This document shows positions 16,301 to 24,233 of a stretch of 64,000 nt of DNA, in pieces. The notes below the pieces were generated by a model. The model saw only the letters and a list, made by a program, of their open reading frames with translations, searched no databases and had not been told where the DNA came from. Source of the stretch: Glycocaulis sp. (GTDB lineage Bacteria; Pseudomonadota; Alphaproteobacteria; Caulobacterales; Maricaulaceae); the NCBI GenBank assembly GCA_022565665.1, contig JAIUMI010000003.1, positions 1 through 64,000 of the forward strand, read 5' to 3'. Each line of letters starts with the position of its first letter. The first letter of the stretch is position 1. Both the position numbers and the translations under genes were made by a program.

Positions 16301-16890
16301 GTATCGCCGAAGAAATCGAGCCGCACCGGCTCCTCGGCATTGGCCGGAAACACGTCGATCACCCCGCCACGCACGGCAAAATCGCCGCGCTCGGTCACGG
16401 TGGCGGTGCGCGCAAAGCCGTTCGCGCCGAGATAGGCCTTGATGGCTTCGGCATCGACGATGGCCCCTGCCTTGGCCTCCACCCCGGCACTCGCCATCAC
16501 GGCGCGCGGCGCGACGCGCTGCAGCACCCCGTTCACGGTGGCGATGAGGATCAGCGTCCCGTCCTTGGCCGCGTTCCAGTGCGCCAGCCGATGCAGCACC
16601 CCGGCCCGGCGCGCGGCCGTGCGCGGGCTGGGGCTGATCCGGTCATAGGGCTGGCAGTCCCACGCAGGCAGGCGCACCCGCGCCAGGTCCGGCCCGAAGA
16701 AGGCGCAGGCCTCAGCAAACGCCAGCGCGCGTACCTCGTCAGAGGCTATGAACACATTGATCCCGCCGCGCAGGCGCGCCGCATCGCAGAAGACCAGCGC
16801 GTCAAACCCTTCGGGCGCACCGCATACGGCAAGGGCTCCCGGCGCGGTGGCAATGCGATTGAGATCCGTCACGTTTTCGCGCCTTCCCAT
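13375..16890 (-). CDS. mfd: Transcription-repair coupling factor
   Basis: A 1171-residue SF2 DNA translocase that removes stalled RNA polymerase and recruits UvrA. Order of parts: UvrB-like N-terminal module; RNA-polymerase-interacting domain around SRLFLPVENIELLSRYGND; RecG-like translocase with Walker A GDVGFGKTEVALRAA (about residue 648 on), Walker B DEEQHFGVKH, motif III TATPIPRTLQL and the TRG-containing segment; and a C-terminal UvrA-binding-site mask. Length is typical. The annotated start is ATG 16890, but GTG 16872 is preceded by GGAAGG at good spacing and could be the true start. It follows sdhE on the same strand, as in many alphaproteobacteria. Confidence 0.96.
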   Translation of the reverse strand: MGRRENVTDLNRIATAPGALAVCGAPEGFDALVFCDAARLRGGINVFIASDEVRALAFAEACAFFGPDLARVRLPAWDCQPYDRISPSPRTAARRAGVLHRLAHWNAAKDGTLILIATVNGVLQRVAPRAVMASAGVEAKAGAIVDAEAIKAYLGANGFARTATVTERGDFAVRGGVIDVFPANAEEPVRLDFFGDTLETVRSFDPETQRTTKQLKSVSFTPVSEILIDEASISRFRAGFLRRFGGAVSGDPVYDAVSAGARPQGAEHWLPLFHESMDTVFDYVGEGALIAYDPLTRDAVEERLAQIADYYQARQDAAAASTGKGAFSAPVYRALEPEALYLTGDEWEALLARHTTRRYTAMNEPGDQVVTLSGKIGRSFAAERQAGHNVFEAAREHISALRQSGRRVLIAGWSEGASDRLGSVLGEHGLSPIQPAVDWKAAGALAKNVIGRIVLPLERGFETESLAIVSEQDILGDRLAKRAKRRKNADVIAEAGSLSPGDLVIHADHGLGRYLGLKTLTVQDAPHDCLELEYAGESRLFLPVENIELLSRYGNDSETAQLDRLGGVAWQARKAKAKKRLRDMADELIRIAAARNAREGAVIEPPSGLYDEFAARFPFAETEDQLAAIEDVFGDLARGRPMDRLICGDVGFGKTEVALRAAFITAMSGKQVAVVAPTTLLARQHFNTFSERFKGWPVKVRQLSRLVPAKQAAETRKELEAGRCEIVVGTHALLAKAVKFSDLGLLVVDEEQHFGVKHKERLKELRTDVHVLTLTATPIPRTLQLAMSGIRDLSIIATPPVDRLAVRTYVAPFDPVTVREALLREKYRGGQSFFVVPRIADLEETGEFLRESVPEVTFATANGQMAASALEDIMTAFYEGRYDVLLSTTIVESGIDIPTANTLVVHRADRFGLAQLYQLRGRVGRSKARAYAYLTTPAREKITEGAEKRLKVLQSLDSLGAGFTLASHDLDLRGGGNLLGEEQSGHIRDVGVELYQAMLEEAVASLKTDGPALDEGDWSPQINTGAAVLIPEYYVPDLDVRMGLYRRLSKLDTKQEREAFAAELIDRFGPLPDEVESLLQVVAIKALCKRAGIAKLDAGPKGAVATFRDHAFTDPMALIDLMNRRPADYKLRPDNTMVLRGEFDDVAARLKGIQRLVSPIADAANRGQRAA

Positions 16891-16944
16891 AGGTCTATGC
16901 CCGCACGGGCGTTTTTACGGCCCCATGCGGGTTTAAATTTTCTG

Positions 16945-16980
16945 CTCTCGTTTCATCGGCTTAAGCCGGTGAAACGAGAG
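16945..16980. terminator. Strong hairpin between sdhE and mfd
   Basis: A near-perfect 36-bp palindrome: CTCTCGTTTCA at the left and TGAAACGAGAG at the right, with CGGCTTAAGCCG at its centre. It lies directly after the sdhE stop and before the mfd start. It lacks a long T tract, so it may attenuate rather than fully terminate. Confidence 0.5.
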
Positions 16981-16984
16981 TAAA

Positions 16985-17302
16985 CTACTCCCCCGGACCG
17001 TCGCTGACGCTGGCCTCGAAGCGAAAGCCCTTCAGCGCGTCCAGCACCGGGCCGTCATAGTTGGCAGGCGTTTCCGCCCGGCCCGTGATCCACGCATAGA
17101 CCTCGGTGTCCGGCGCGTCGAGCAGGCGCTCAAACTCGTCCAGCTCGTCAGCGCTCAACCCCTCAAGGCGCGCTTCGGCGAACCGGCCCATGATCAGGTC
17201 GGCTTCCTTCAAGCCGCGCCGCCACGCCCGGAAGGTCAGGCGCTTCTTGCGGTCGCCCGCATTGATGGTGGGGTTCGGGTCGGAAAACGGATCATCACTC
17301 AT
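16985..17302 (-). CDS. sdhE: Succinate dehydrogenase assembly factor (FAD assembly)
   Basis: A 105-residue protein of the SdhE/Sdh5 family, which helps attach FAD covalently to succinate dehydrogenase flavoprotein. The diagnostic RGxxE motif is seen in FRAWRRGLKEADLIMGRFAE, followed by the helix LEGLSADELDEFERLLDAPDTEVYAWITG. I use the ATG at 17302 (MSDDPFSD); an upstream ATG at 17338 is in frame but not better supported. It is divergent from recG and lies upstream of mfd, an arrangement common in alphaproteobacteria. Confidence 0.9.
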   Translation of the reverse strand: MSDDPFSDPNPTINAGDRKKRLTFRAWRRGLKEADLIMGRFAEARLEGLSADELDEFERLLDAPDTEVYAWITGRAETPANYDGPVLDALKGFRFEASVSDGPGE

Positions 17303-17362
17303 GGGCGCCGGATATAGCGGGCGGAGGGTACGAGGCAAAGCGTGGTTTCATCGTGTGCTTTT

Positions 17363-17473
17363 CCCTCGTCCTTCGAGACGCTCGCTTCGCTCGCCCTCAG
17401 GATGAGGAGAAAATCACAACCCAAGCCCTCATCCTGAGGAGGCTTCGTTAGAAGCCGTCTCGAAGGACGAGGG
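17363..17473. repeat. Inverted pair of REP-like units (CCTTCGAGACG / CCTCAGGATGAGG type)
   Basis: Unit A (17363-17407) runs CCCTCGTCCTTCGAGACG to CCTCAGGATGAGG; unit B (17427-17473) is its inverted copy, ending CGTCTCGAAGGACGAGGG. Outer arms are perfect over 18 bases. This is a well-known alphaproteobacterial intergenic repeat type. It fills the 336-bp divergent gap (17303-17638) between sdhE and recG together with a different palindrome, CCCCGCGCAGGCGGGG, near 17500. I see no gene or clear promoter in the rest of that gap. Confidence 0.75.
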
Positions 17474-17638
17474 CTTTAGCCGCATCTCCCCGCGTCATCC
17501 CCGCGCAGGCGGGGATCCAGAGATCGTAGGGTGATGCCGGTGCCAAGCGGCTCTGGGTTCCCGCCTCCGCGGGAACGACGAAAGAGAGACGGCGTTACCA
17601 CCCTTCCCTCAGCCGTGCCCCCGCGCGAAACTGCCCCC

Positions 17639-19732
17639 ATGCGCCCTGAGTCCCTCTTTCCCCTGTTTGCCGATCTGACGAGCCTTACAGGTGTCGGGCC
17701 GAAGCTGGCTGCGCTGCTGGAGAAGGTGTTTGGCGGCGGGCGCGTGAAGGATGCCGTTTTCACCCTGCCGACCGGGATTATCGACCGCTCCCGGCGGGTG
17801 ACGATTGCCGAGTGCGGTGAGGGCGGCGCGTCCGGCCTCGTCACGCTGGAGGTGATGGTCGAGGCGCATGTGCCCGGCGCGACGCTCAAAACGCCCTATA
17901 AGGTGCGGGCGAGCGATGAGAGCGGCTTTCTCCATCTGGTCTTCTTCCACGCCCGCAAGGACTATCTGATGCGCACCCTGCCGCCCGGCGAAAAGCGCAT
18001 CGTATCGGGCAAGGCGGAGCGCTTCGGCTCCGAGATACAGATCGTCCATCCGGACCTCGTGGCCAAACCCGGCGAGATCAGCGCCGATGACCTGATCCAG
18101 CCGATCTACCCGCTTACCGCAGGGCTGACCGCGAACACCGCCAGAAAGGCCGTCAGAGCCGCGCTGGAGCGCGTTCCTGACCTTCCCGAGTGGCGAGACG
18201 TGGACATGCCCGAAGCGGCCTCCTGGCCCCTCTGGAGGGCCGCTATCGAGGCGGCGCATGCCCCGCGCTCGGCCGCTGATCTGGAACCCGGCAATATCGC
18301 GCGTACCCGGCTCGCCTTTGACGAATTGCTGGCCCATCAGCTGGCTCTCAAGCTCGCCCGCGCCAGCCGCCGCGCCCGCAAGGGCCGTGCGCTAACCGCC
18401 ACAGGCGAAAAGGTGCAGGCTGTCATCAACGCTGCCCCCTTCACGCCAACGGGCGCGCAAATGAGGGCCTTTGAGGCGGCCAAGGCCGACATGGAAGCCG
18501 TCACGCGCATGATGCGCCTCGTCCACGGCGATGTGGGCTCCGGCAAGACCTTCGTCGCGGCCCTCGCCGCCGCCCACGCGGCAGAGGCGGGCGTGCAGAC
18601 CGCTTTGATGGCCCCCACCGAGATCCTCGCCCGCCAGCATGCCGCCGTGCTGACGCCTCTGCTGGCGGCGGCCGGCATTCGCGTGGTCACGCTGACGGGC
18701 CGGGACAAGGGCCGCGCGCGGGCAGAGATCGCCGAAGCAATCGCGGACGGTTCGGCCCATGTCGTGTGCGGCACCCACGCCCTCTTTCAGGAGGCGGTGG
18801 CGTTTCATGATCTGGGCCTCGTCGTGATTGACGAGCAGCACCGCTTCGGCGTGTCGGACAGGAAGCGTCTCGCCGAAAAGGGCCTTGCGCCTGACACGCT
18901 GGTGATGAGCGCCACGCCCATTCCCCGCACGCTGACTTTGGCCGTCTATGGTGATCTTGATGTCTCACGCCTTGATGAGAAACCGGCCGGGCGCATTGCG
19001 CCCACCACGCGCGTCATCCCCGGCGAGCGGCTGGACGATGTGATTGAAGGCCTGGGGCGGGCCGTCGCCAAGGGCGAGCGGGCCTACTGGGTCTGCCCGC
19101 TGGTGGAAGAGAGTGACATCTCCGATCTCGCGGCGGCAGAGGAGCGCTATCACCTTCTCTCCAACAGCCTTCGTGCCCGCATTGGCCTCCTGCATGGCCG
19201 CATGCCCGCGCGCGACAAGGAACGCATCGCTAGCGCTTTTCGAAATGGCGAGATCGACATTCTGGTCGCCACCACCGTGATCGAGGTGGGCGTGGATGCA
19301 CCGGACGCGACCATCATGGTGATCGAACATGCCGAGCGCTTCGGCCTGGCCCAGCTGCACCAGTTGCGCGGCCGGGTGGGGCGCGGCGACAAGCCCTCCT
19401 CGTGCCTGCTCCTCTATCACGGCAGACTGGGTGAGACCGCGCAGCGGCGCCTGGAGGTGATGCGCGAGAGCGATGACGGCTTCTTCATCGCCGAGGAAGA
19501 CTGGAAGCTCAGAGGGTCTGGCGATCCGCTGGGCCTGCGCCAGTCCGGCCTGCCGGACTATCGCTTTGCAGACCTTGCCGCCCATGCGGGCCTCTTACCC
19601 ATGGCGAGCGATTACGCCAGGCTCATCGCCGCGCGCGAAAACCCGTTCGATGGCGAGAAGGGCGAAGCGCTGCGCACGCTCCTTTATCTTTTCGAACGCG
19701 ATGAAGGCGTGAAGCTGATGCGCTCTGCCTGA
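17639..19732 (+). CDS. recG: ATP-dependent DNA helicase RecG
   Basis: A 697-residue branch-migration helicase acting on stalled forks and recombination intermediates. The N-terminal wedge/OB module includes LTSLTGVGPKLAALLEKVFGG; the helicase core has Walker A GDVGSGKTFVAALAA (about residue 297 on), Walker B DEQHRFGVSDRKRL, SATPIPRTL and QLRGRVGRG. The start at 17639 gives the usual N-terminus MRPESLFPLFADLTSL. Upstream in-frame codons run into the repeat region and are rejected. It converges with the DUF502 gene 9 bases downstream. Confidence 0.96.
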   Translation: MRPESLFPLFADLTSLTGVGPKLAALLEKVFGGGRVKDAVFTLPTGIIDRSRRVTIAECGEGGASGLVTLEVMVEAHVPGATLKTPYKVRASDESGFLHLVFFHARKDYLMRTLPPGEKRIVSGKAERFGSEIQIVHPDLVAKPGEISADDLIQPIYPLTAGLTANTARKAVRAALERVPDLPEWRDVDMPEAASWPLWRAAIEAAHAPRSAADLEPGNIARTRLAFDELLAHQLALKLARASRRARKGRALTATGEKVQAVINAAPFTPTGAQMRAFEAAKADMEAVTRMMRLVHGDVGSGKTFVAALAAAHAAEAGVQTALMAPTEILARQHAAVLTPLLAAAGIRVVTLTGRDKGRARAEIAEAIADGSAHVVCGTHALFQEAVAFHDLGLVVIDEQHRFGVSDRKRLAEKGLAPDTLVMSATPIPRTLTLAVYGDLDVSRLDEKPAGRIAPTTRVIPGERLDDVIEGLGRAVAKGERAYWVCPLVEESDISDLAAAEERYHLLSNSLRARIGLLHGRMPARDKERIASAFRNGEIDILVATTVIEVGVDAPDATIMVIEHAERFGLAQLHQLRGRVGRGDKPSSCLLLYHGRLGETAQRRLEVMRESDDGFFIAEEDWKLRGSGDPLGLRQSGLPDYRFADLAAHAGLLPMASDYARLIAARENPFDGEKGEALRTLLYLFERDEGVKLMRSA

Positions 19733-19741
19733 TCAGTCTGG

Positions 19742-20455
19742 CTAGTCGCTCTGGCGGGGTGGCTCGCCTGCCGCCTCACGCGCCTTCGCCTCGGCCTCTG
19801 CGTGGTCAAGTGTCTCGCCAGCAGGCAGCGCGCCTTCCGGAAGGCGGTCAGGCGTAACAAGGCCGAACGAGATGATCAGCTTGGCCGCTTCCTCGACCGT
19901 GATATCCAGCGGAATGGCGCGTGATCGCGGTACGAAGAGCAGGAATCCGGAGGTGGGGTTGGGTGTCGTCGGCACGAACACGCCGATCACCTCTTCGGTA
20001 CCCTTGCCGACATGCTGGCGGATCGCGCCCTTGCCGTGCGAGGCAACAAACGCCACCGCATAGCTGCCCGCCATCGGATATTCGACCAGCACCACCTCCT
20101 TGAAGGCGTTGTTCTGGCCAGCCAGCACTGTCTCGACGAGCTGTTTGAGCGCGCCATAGATATTGCGGATCAGCGGCACGGTGTTGACGATGCGCTCGCC
20201 AATCGCCAGCAGCGACCGGCCAAAGATGTTGGCCGCCAGCGCGCCCAGCAGGGTCAGCGCCAGCACCGCGATGATCAGCCCCATGCCCGGCAGGGCGAAC
20301 GGCAGATAGGTTTCAGGATTGTAACGGGCCGGGATGAGCGGCTTGATGGTAGAGTCCACGAACGTGACGAAGACATAGATCAGCCAGAGCGTGACCGTGA
20401 CCGGGGTCGCGACCACGATGCCGGTCAGAAAACTGTTGCGAAGCCAGCGCAGCAC
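19742..20455 (-). CDS. DUF502-family membrane protein
   Basis: A 237-residue protein opening LRNSFLTGIVVATPVTVTLWLIYVFVTFVDSTIKP, with a second membrane segment near residues 55-80, then the conserved soluble part (VPLIRNIYGALKQLVETV, FKEVVLVEYPMAGSYAVAFV, VGVFVPTTPNPTSGFLLFVP). The family is widespread and uncharacterised; an LPS or envelope link has been proposed for relatives. The C-terminal 35 residues are charged and Ala/Glu-rich. Its neighbour across a divergent gap is a DUF3089 protein. Confidence 0.85.
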   Translation of the reverse strand: MLRWLRNSFLTGIVVATPVTVTLWLIYVFVTFVDSTIKPLIPARYNPETYLPFALPGMGLIIAVLALTLLGALAANIFGRSLLAIGERIVNTVPLIRNIYGALKQLVETVLAGQNNAFKEVVLVEYPMAGSYAVAFVASHGKGAIRQHVGKGTEEVIGVFVPTTPNPTSGFLLFVPRSRAIPLDITVEEAAKLIISFGLVTPDRLPEGALPAGETLDHAEAEAKAREAAGEPPRQSD

Positions 20456-20568
20456 GAAATTGCCTCTCTTACGGAATTTGGGGTTACCCCGCCCGGCGCG
20501 ATGATGGCAAAGTTCGGATCACGCTGCCAGCGCGGCTGGCGGTAATGCCTACAAGGAGGATGCGTTTC

Positions 20569-21768
20569 ATGATCGGTACCCGCAAACGCCCCGGCCTCCT
20601 GACCCTGGCAGTGCTGGCGTTTAGCGCTGTGGTGCTGGTGCTGGCGGGCATTGCGGCGTGGATCATGCGCGACCAGATCTATTCGGCCTTCCTTGACCCG
20701 GGCGTACCTTTCCAGACCTATGAACCGCCGCCGGCGCCCGACTACACGCAGGCCGAAAGCTGGGCGGTACGGCCCTTCATCTCCGCGCTGGACGAGGACG
20801 AGCCGGCCGTCTTCTTTATCCATCCCACGCTTTATGATGGCGGCGAGCACTGGAACGCGCCCTTTGATCGTATCAGTCATGGCGAACAGCTGGAGCGGCT
20901 TTACCTGCCCAATTTTGCCGGCCCCTTCGCCGCCAATGCCGCCGTGTTCGCGCCGCGTTACCGCTCGGCATCGCTCTACGTATTCCTCAACAACCGGGAG
21001 GATGGCCTGCTGGCCCGGCGGCTGGCCTATTCCGATGTGCGCGCCGCCTTCCGCCGGTTCATGGACGATATCGGCCCGGACCGCGCCTTCATCATTGCCG
21101 GTGTCGAACAGGGCGCGCTGCACGGGCTTGGCCTGCTGATGGATGAAGTGGCGCCCGACGAAAACAGACGCGCGCGGCTGGCTGTGGCGTATCTGACCGA
21201 GTTTCCCGTGCTGCAATCGGTGTTTGCCGGTTCGCTGGAGGACATCGCGCTGTGCAATGCGCCTGATCGCGTGCGCTGCGTGGTGACGTTCGCGCCCTTG
21301 CGCGCTGATGAGGGCGAACGGGCTGACGCACTGGCCGCGCGTAGCTCCACCTGGAGCGCGCCCGGAGAATTTGCGCTCACCGACGGTCAACCTCTGGCCT
21401 GCGTCAACCCGCTGAGCTGGCAGGCGGACGAGGTTTACGCCCCTGCCCGCCAGCACCGGGGCGGAGCGGCCGCCGAAGGCCTGATGCTCGGCGAACGCCC
21501 TTCGCCGCTGGCCAACCAGACCGGCGCGCAGTGCCAGGACGGATTGCTGATTATCGAGCAGCCGCGCTCACGCTCCCTGCGCCGTCCATCGCGGCTGGCG
21601 GAGGTGCGCCGCGCGCCGCCCTTCAACCTGTTCTACGCTGATATCGAGGCTGATGCCGAGCGGCGGCTGGCGATCCACGCCGAGATGCTGGCCGAAGAGC
21701 GCCGCTGGGCCCCGGACCTGCCCGAAGCCGAGGAAGTGGAAGTCGTTCCAGTTCGCCCGGTAGATTAG
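20569..21768 (+). CDS. DUF3089 alpha/beta-hydrolase-like protein, membrane-anchored
   Basis: A 399-residue protein with one N-terminal membrane anchor (LLTLAVLAFSAVVLVLAGIAAWIM) and an exported body. DUF3089 features are VFFIHPTLYDGGEHWNAP, FAPRYRSASLYVFLN, DVRAAFRRFMDDIGPDRAFIIAGVEQGALHGLGLL and a late WSAPGEFALTDGQPLACVNPLSW. In this family the nucleophile elbow is usually GHSQG; here it reads GVEQG, so the serine nucleophile is absent and hydrolase activity is doubtful. The start at 20569 follows AAGGAGG at 9 bases; the ATG at 20545 lies before that site. Confidence 0.8.
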   Translation: MIGTRKRPGLLTLAVLAFSAVVLVLAGIAAWIMRDQIYSAFLDPGVPFQTYEPPPAPDYTQAESWAVRPFISALDEDEPAVFFIHPTLYDGGEHWNAPFDRISHGEQLERLYLPNFAGPFAANAAVFAPRYRSASLYVFLNNREDGLLARRLAYSDVRAAFRRFMDDIGPDRAFIIAGVEQGALHGLGLLMDEVAPDENRRARLAVAYLTEFPVLQSVFAGSLEDIALCNAPDRVRCVVTFAPLRADEGERADALAARSSTWSAPGEFALTDGQPLACVNPLSWQADEVYAPARQHRGGAAAEGLMLGERPSPLANQTGAQCQDGLLIIEQPRSRSLRRPSRLAEVRRAPPFNLFYADIEADAERRLAIHAEMLAEERRWAPDLPEAEEVEVVPVRPVD

Positions 21769-21778
21769 AAAAATGCTA

Positions 21779-23245
21779 TCAGGCCTTGGCCTGCTTCATC
21801 TTTTCGACGAGCGCTGTGGTCGAAAAGCCCGGCTGTAGCGGGGCGATGACGACCTCGCCGCCGCGCGCCTTCACGAAGGCAGCGCCGGGCAGGTCATCGG
21901 CCTTGTAGTCCGCGCCCTTGACCAGCACGTCAGGCGCGATCGCCCGGATGAGCTCTTCGGGCGTGTCCTCTGCGAACACGACCACCCGGTCCACGCTTTC
22001 CAGTGCGGCCAGCATGGCGGCGCGATGGGCAGCAGGGTTTACCGGCCGCTCCGGGCCTTTCAGGCGGGACACGGACGCATCGGCATTGAGGCCCACCACC
22101 AGCCGGTCACACACCGAACGCGCATGGCGCAGGGCAGAGAGATGGCCGGGATGGAGAATGTCGAAACAGCCATTGGTGAAGCCGACCCTCAGCCCCTCGC
22201 GGTGCCAGGACTGGATCACCTCGCGCGCCTTGTCCCTGCTGATCACGCGCCAGTCGGCATCGTCTGCGCCCTGCACGGCTTCTTCCAGGATTTCTTCCGG
22301 CGATACGGTGGCAGTGCCTGCCTTGCCGACGGCGGTACCTGCGGCGAGGTCTGCCAACGCCATCGTGTCGGCAAGGGCAAGCCCCGCCGCAACACCCAGC
22401 GACAGGGCGGCGAGCGCCGTATCGCCCGCACCTGACACATCGTAGACCGAGCGCGGACGCGAGCGGTGATGGATCACCTCGCCGCTGGAGATGAGGCTCA
22501 TCCCCTTCCCGCCCCGGGTGACGATCAGGCTGGCTGTGGCGGTCAGGCGTGCGTGGAGTGCGCGCAAGGCCGTTTCGGCATCCTCATCGCTGCGCACGGG
22601 CATACCCGTCTCGTCGCTTAACTCCTGCGCGTTCGGCTTTATCAGGAAGGCCCCGTCATAGCGGGTATAGTCGGCCCCGCGCGGATCAACACAGACCGGC
22701 TTGCCGGCGGCATTGGCGGCCTCGATCACCGCCTTGCAGACCGCGCGGGTCAGCATGCCCCGGCCATAATCGGAAAGGATCACCACATCATGGCCTGTAA
22801 CGGCCTTGCGTGCGGCGGCGGCGATGGCCGCTTCGCTGGCCTCGCTGGCAGGCTGATCGGGATTGCGGTCCACGCAGAACATCTGCTGGGAACCGGAGAC
22901 GTAGCGCGTCTTGGCCGGGGTGATGCGCCCGTCCTGGCGGATCAGGTTGACCCGGCCCGGCGCGCAGTCTTCCAAGAGGCCGGCCACCGTCTGGCCCGCC
23001 TCATCATTGCCAGCCAGCGTGATGATGGAGGGCGTCCCGCCAAGGCTCTCGATATTGCGGACCAGATTGCCTGCGCCGCCCAGCATCAGCGAACGGCGCG
23101 TCTCTGACAGGATGGGTACAGGGGCCTCACGCGAAATGCGCGTCACCTCGCCATAGACGAACGCGTCCAGCAGCACATCGCCGATTACCAGCGCGCGCTT
23201 GCCGGCGATCGCGGCGAGGAGGATGGAGGCTTCCTGACGCTGCAT
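21779..23245 (-). CDS. hldE: Bifunctional heptose-7-phosphate kinase / heptose-1-phosphate adenylyltransferase
   Basis: A 488-residue two-domain cytoplasmic enzyme for ADP-heptose, the LPS inner-core donor. N-terminal ribokinase-type domain (about 1-325): VIGDVLLDAFVYGEV and the anion-hole motif DVSGAGDTALAALSLG. C-terminal nucleotidyltransferase (about 350-488): GFTNGCFDILHPGHLSALRHA with the HxGH motif, then VGLNADASVSRLKGPERPVN. It follows kdsA by 7 bases, so kdsA-hldE form an LPS core operon. A GmhA or GmhB gene is not in view. Confidence 0.95.
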   Translation of the reverse strand: MQRQEASILLAAIAGKRALVIGDVLLDAFVYGEVTRISREAPVPILSETRRSLMLGGAGNLVRNIESLGGTPSIITLAGNDEAGQTVAGLLEDCAPGRVNLIRQDGRITPAKTRYVSGSQQMFCVDRNPDQPASEASEAAIAAAARKAVTGHDVVILSDYGRGMLTRAVCKAVIEAANAAGKPVCVDPRGADYTRYDGAFLIKPNAQELSDETGMPVRSDEDAETALRALHARLTATASLIVTRGGKGMSLISSGEVIHHRSRPRSVYDVSGAGDTALAALSLGVAAGLALADTMALADLAAGTAVGKAGTATVSPEEILEEAVQGADDADWRVISRDKAREVIQSWHREGLRVGFTNGCFDILHPGHLSALRHARSVCDRLVVGLNADASVSRLKGPERPVNPAAHRAAMLAALESVDRVVVFAEDTPEELIRAIAPDVLVKGADYKADDLPGAAFVKARGGEVVIAPLQPGFSTTALVEKMKQAKA

Positions 23246-23252
23246 GCCGGAC

Positions 23253-24116
23253 CTAGAGCGCCATCACCGGACGGGCCTTGGCCATGCGGTCAAACTCCAG
23301 CAGATCGCCCGCAATCGCTTCAAAATGCTTCAGCGGGATCATGTTGGGGCCGTCTGATGGCGCATTGTCCGGATCGGGGTGGGTCTCCATGAAGACCGCC
23401 GCCACACCGATGGAGACAGCCGCGCGCGCCAGATACGGCACGAACTCGCGCTGGCCGCCAGACGAACTGCCCTGCCCACCCGGTTGCTGGACCGAATGGG
23501 TCGCATCGAACACCACCGGGCAGCCGATTCCGGCCATGATCGGAAGCGCGCGCATGTCCGAGACCAGCGTGTTGTAACCAAAGCTTGCCCCGCGCTCGCA
23601 GGCCAGCACGTTCGGGTTGCCCGCCCCGGTGATCTTGGCGACGACATTCTTCATGTCCCAGGGCGCGAGGAACTGGCCCTTCTTCACATTGATCACGGCC
23701 CCCGTCTGCGCAGCGGCGATCAGAAGATCGGTCTGGCGGCAGAGGAAGGCCGGTATCTGCAGCACATCGACCGCCTGGGCGGCGATGGCGCACTGCTCTG
23801 CGGTGTGGATGTCGGTCAGGACAGGCAGGCCCGTCGTCTCGCGGATTTCGGCAAAGATCGGAAGGGAATCCTCCAGCCCGATACCGCGCTGGGCACTGGC
23901 GCTGGTCCGGTTCGCCTTGTCGAACGAGGTCTTGTAGATGATCTGGCAGCCCAGCCGCTCACCGATTTCCTTGAGCATCGCCGACACTTCCAGCCCGTGC
24001 TGACGGCTTTCCAGCTGGCACGGTCCGGCAATGAAGGTCAGCTGCCCGGAATTGCTGATCTCGTAGGGCGCACCGCCTTTACGGGAAATGGTGACGGTGG
24101 AATTGGGTGAGCTCAT
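23253..24116 (-). CDS. kdsA: 3-deoxy-8-phosphooctulonate (KDO-8-P) synthase
   Basis: A 287-residue aldolase joining phosphoenolpyruvate and arabinose-5-phosphate to make KDO-8-phosphate for lipid A-core assembly. Signatures: [77 protein letters not shown] and [20 protein letters not shown]. The cysteine in GPCQLES is present as in metal-dependent forms. First gene of the kdsA-hldE operon and divergent from phrB, with the phrB ECF-type promoter in between. Confidence 0.96.
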   Translation of the reverse strand: MSSPNSTVTISRKGGAPYEISNSGQLTFIAGPCQLESRQHGLEVSAMLKEIGERLGCQIIYKTSFDKANRTSASAQRGIGLEDSLPIFAEIRETTGLPVLTDIHTAEQCAIAAQAVDVLQIPAFLCRQTDLLIAAAQTGAVINVKKGQFLAPWDMKNVVAKITGAGNPNVLACERGASFGYNTLVSDMRALPIMAGIGCPVVFDATHSVQQPGGQGSSSGGQREFVPYLARAAVSIGVAAVFMETHPDPDNAPSDGPNMIPLKHFEAIAGDLLEFDRMAKARPVMAL

Positions 24117-24156
24117 GGGCGCTTCGGTCTTTCTGCTAAGGCACGGACAATCTGGC

Positions 24157-24186
24157 TGATCCGCCCGGCATCTGGCGTCGTATTAC
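24157..24186 (+). promoter_or_regulatory. RpoE/ChrR-type ECF sigma promoter upstream of phrB
   Basis: TGATCC at 24157-24162, an 18-base spacer, then TATTAC at 24181-24186. RpoE-ChrR (ECF11) promoters in Rhodobacter carry TGATCC with an 18-base spacer and a TA-rich -10. The same -35 and exact spacer occur before the chrR-like gene at 33057-33086. The implied start lies about 40 bases before the GTG of phrB. Confidence 0.7.
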
Positions 24187-24233
24187 TGCACATAGGCATT
24201 TTCGTCATCATTGCACTGCGGCGTATCTCCATC

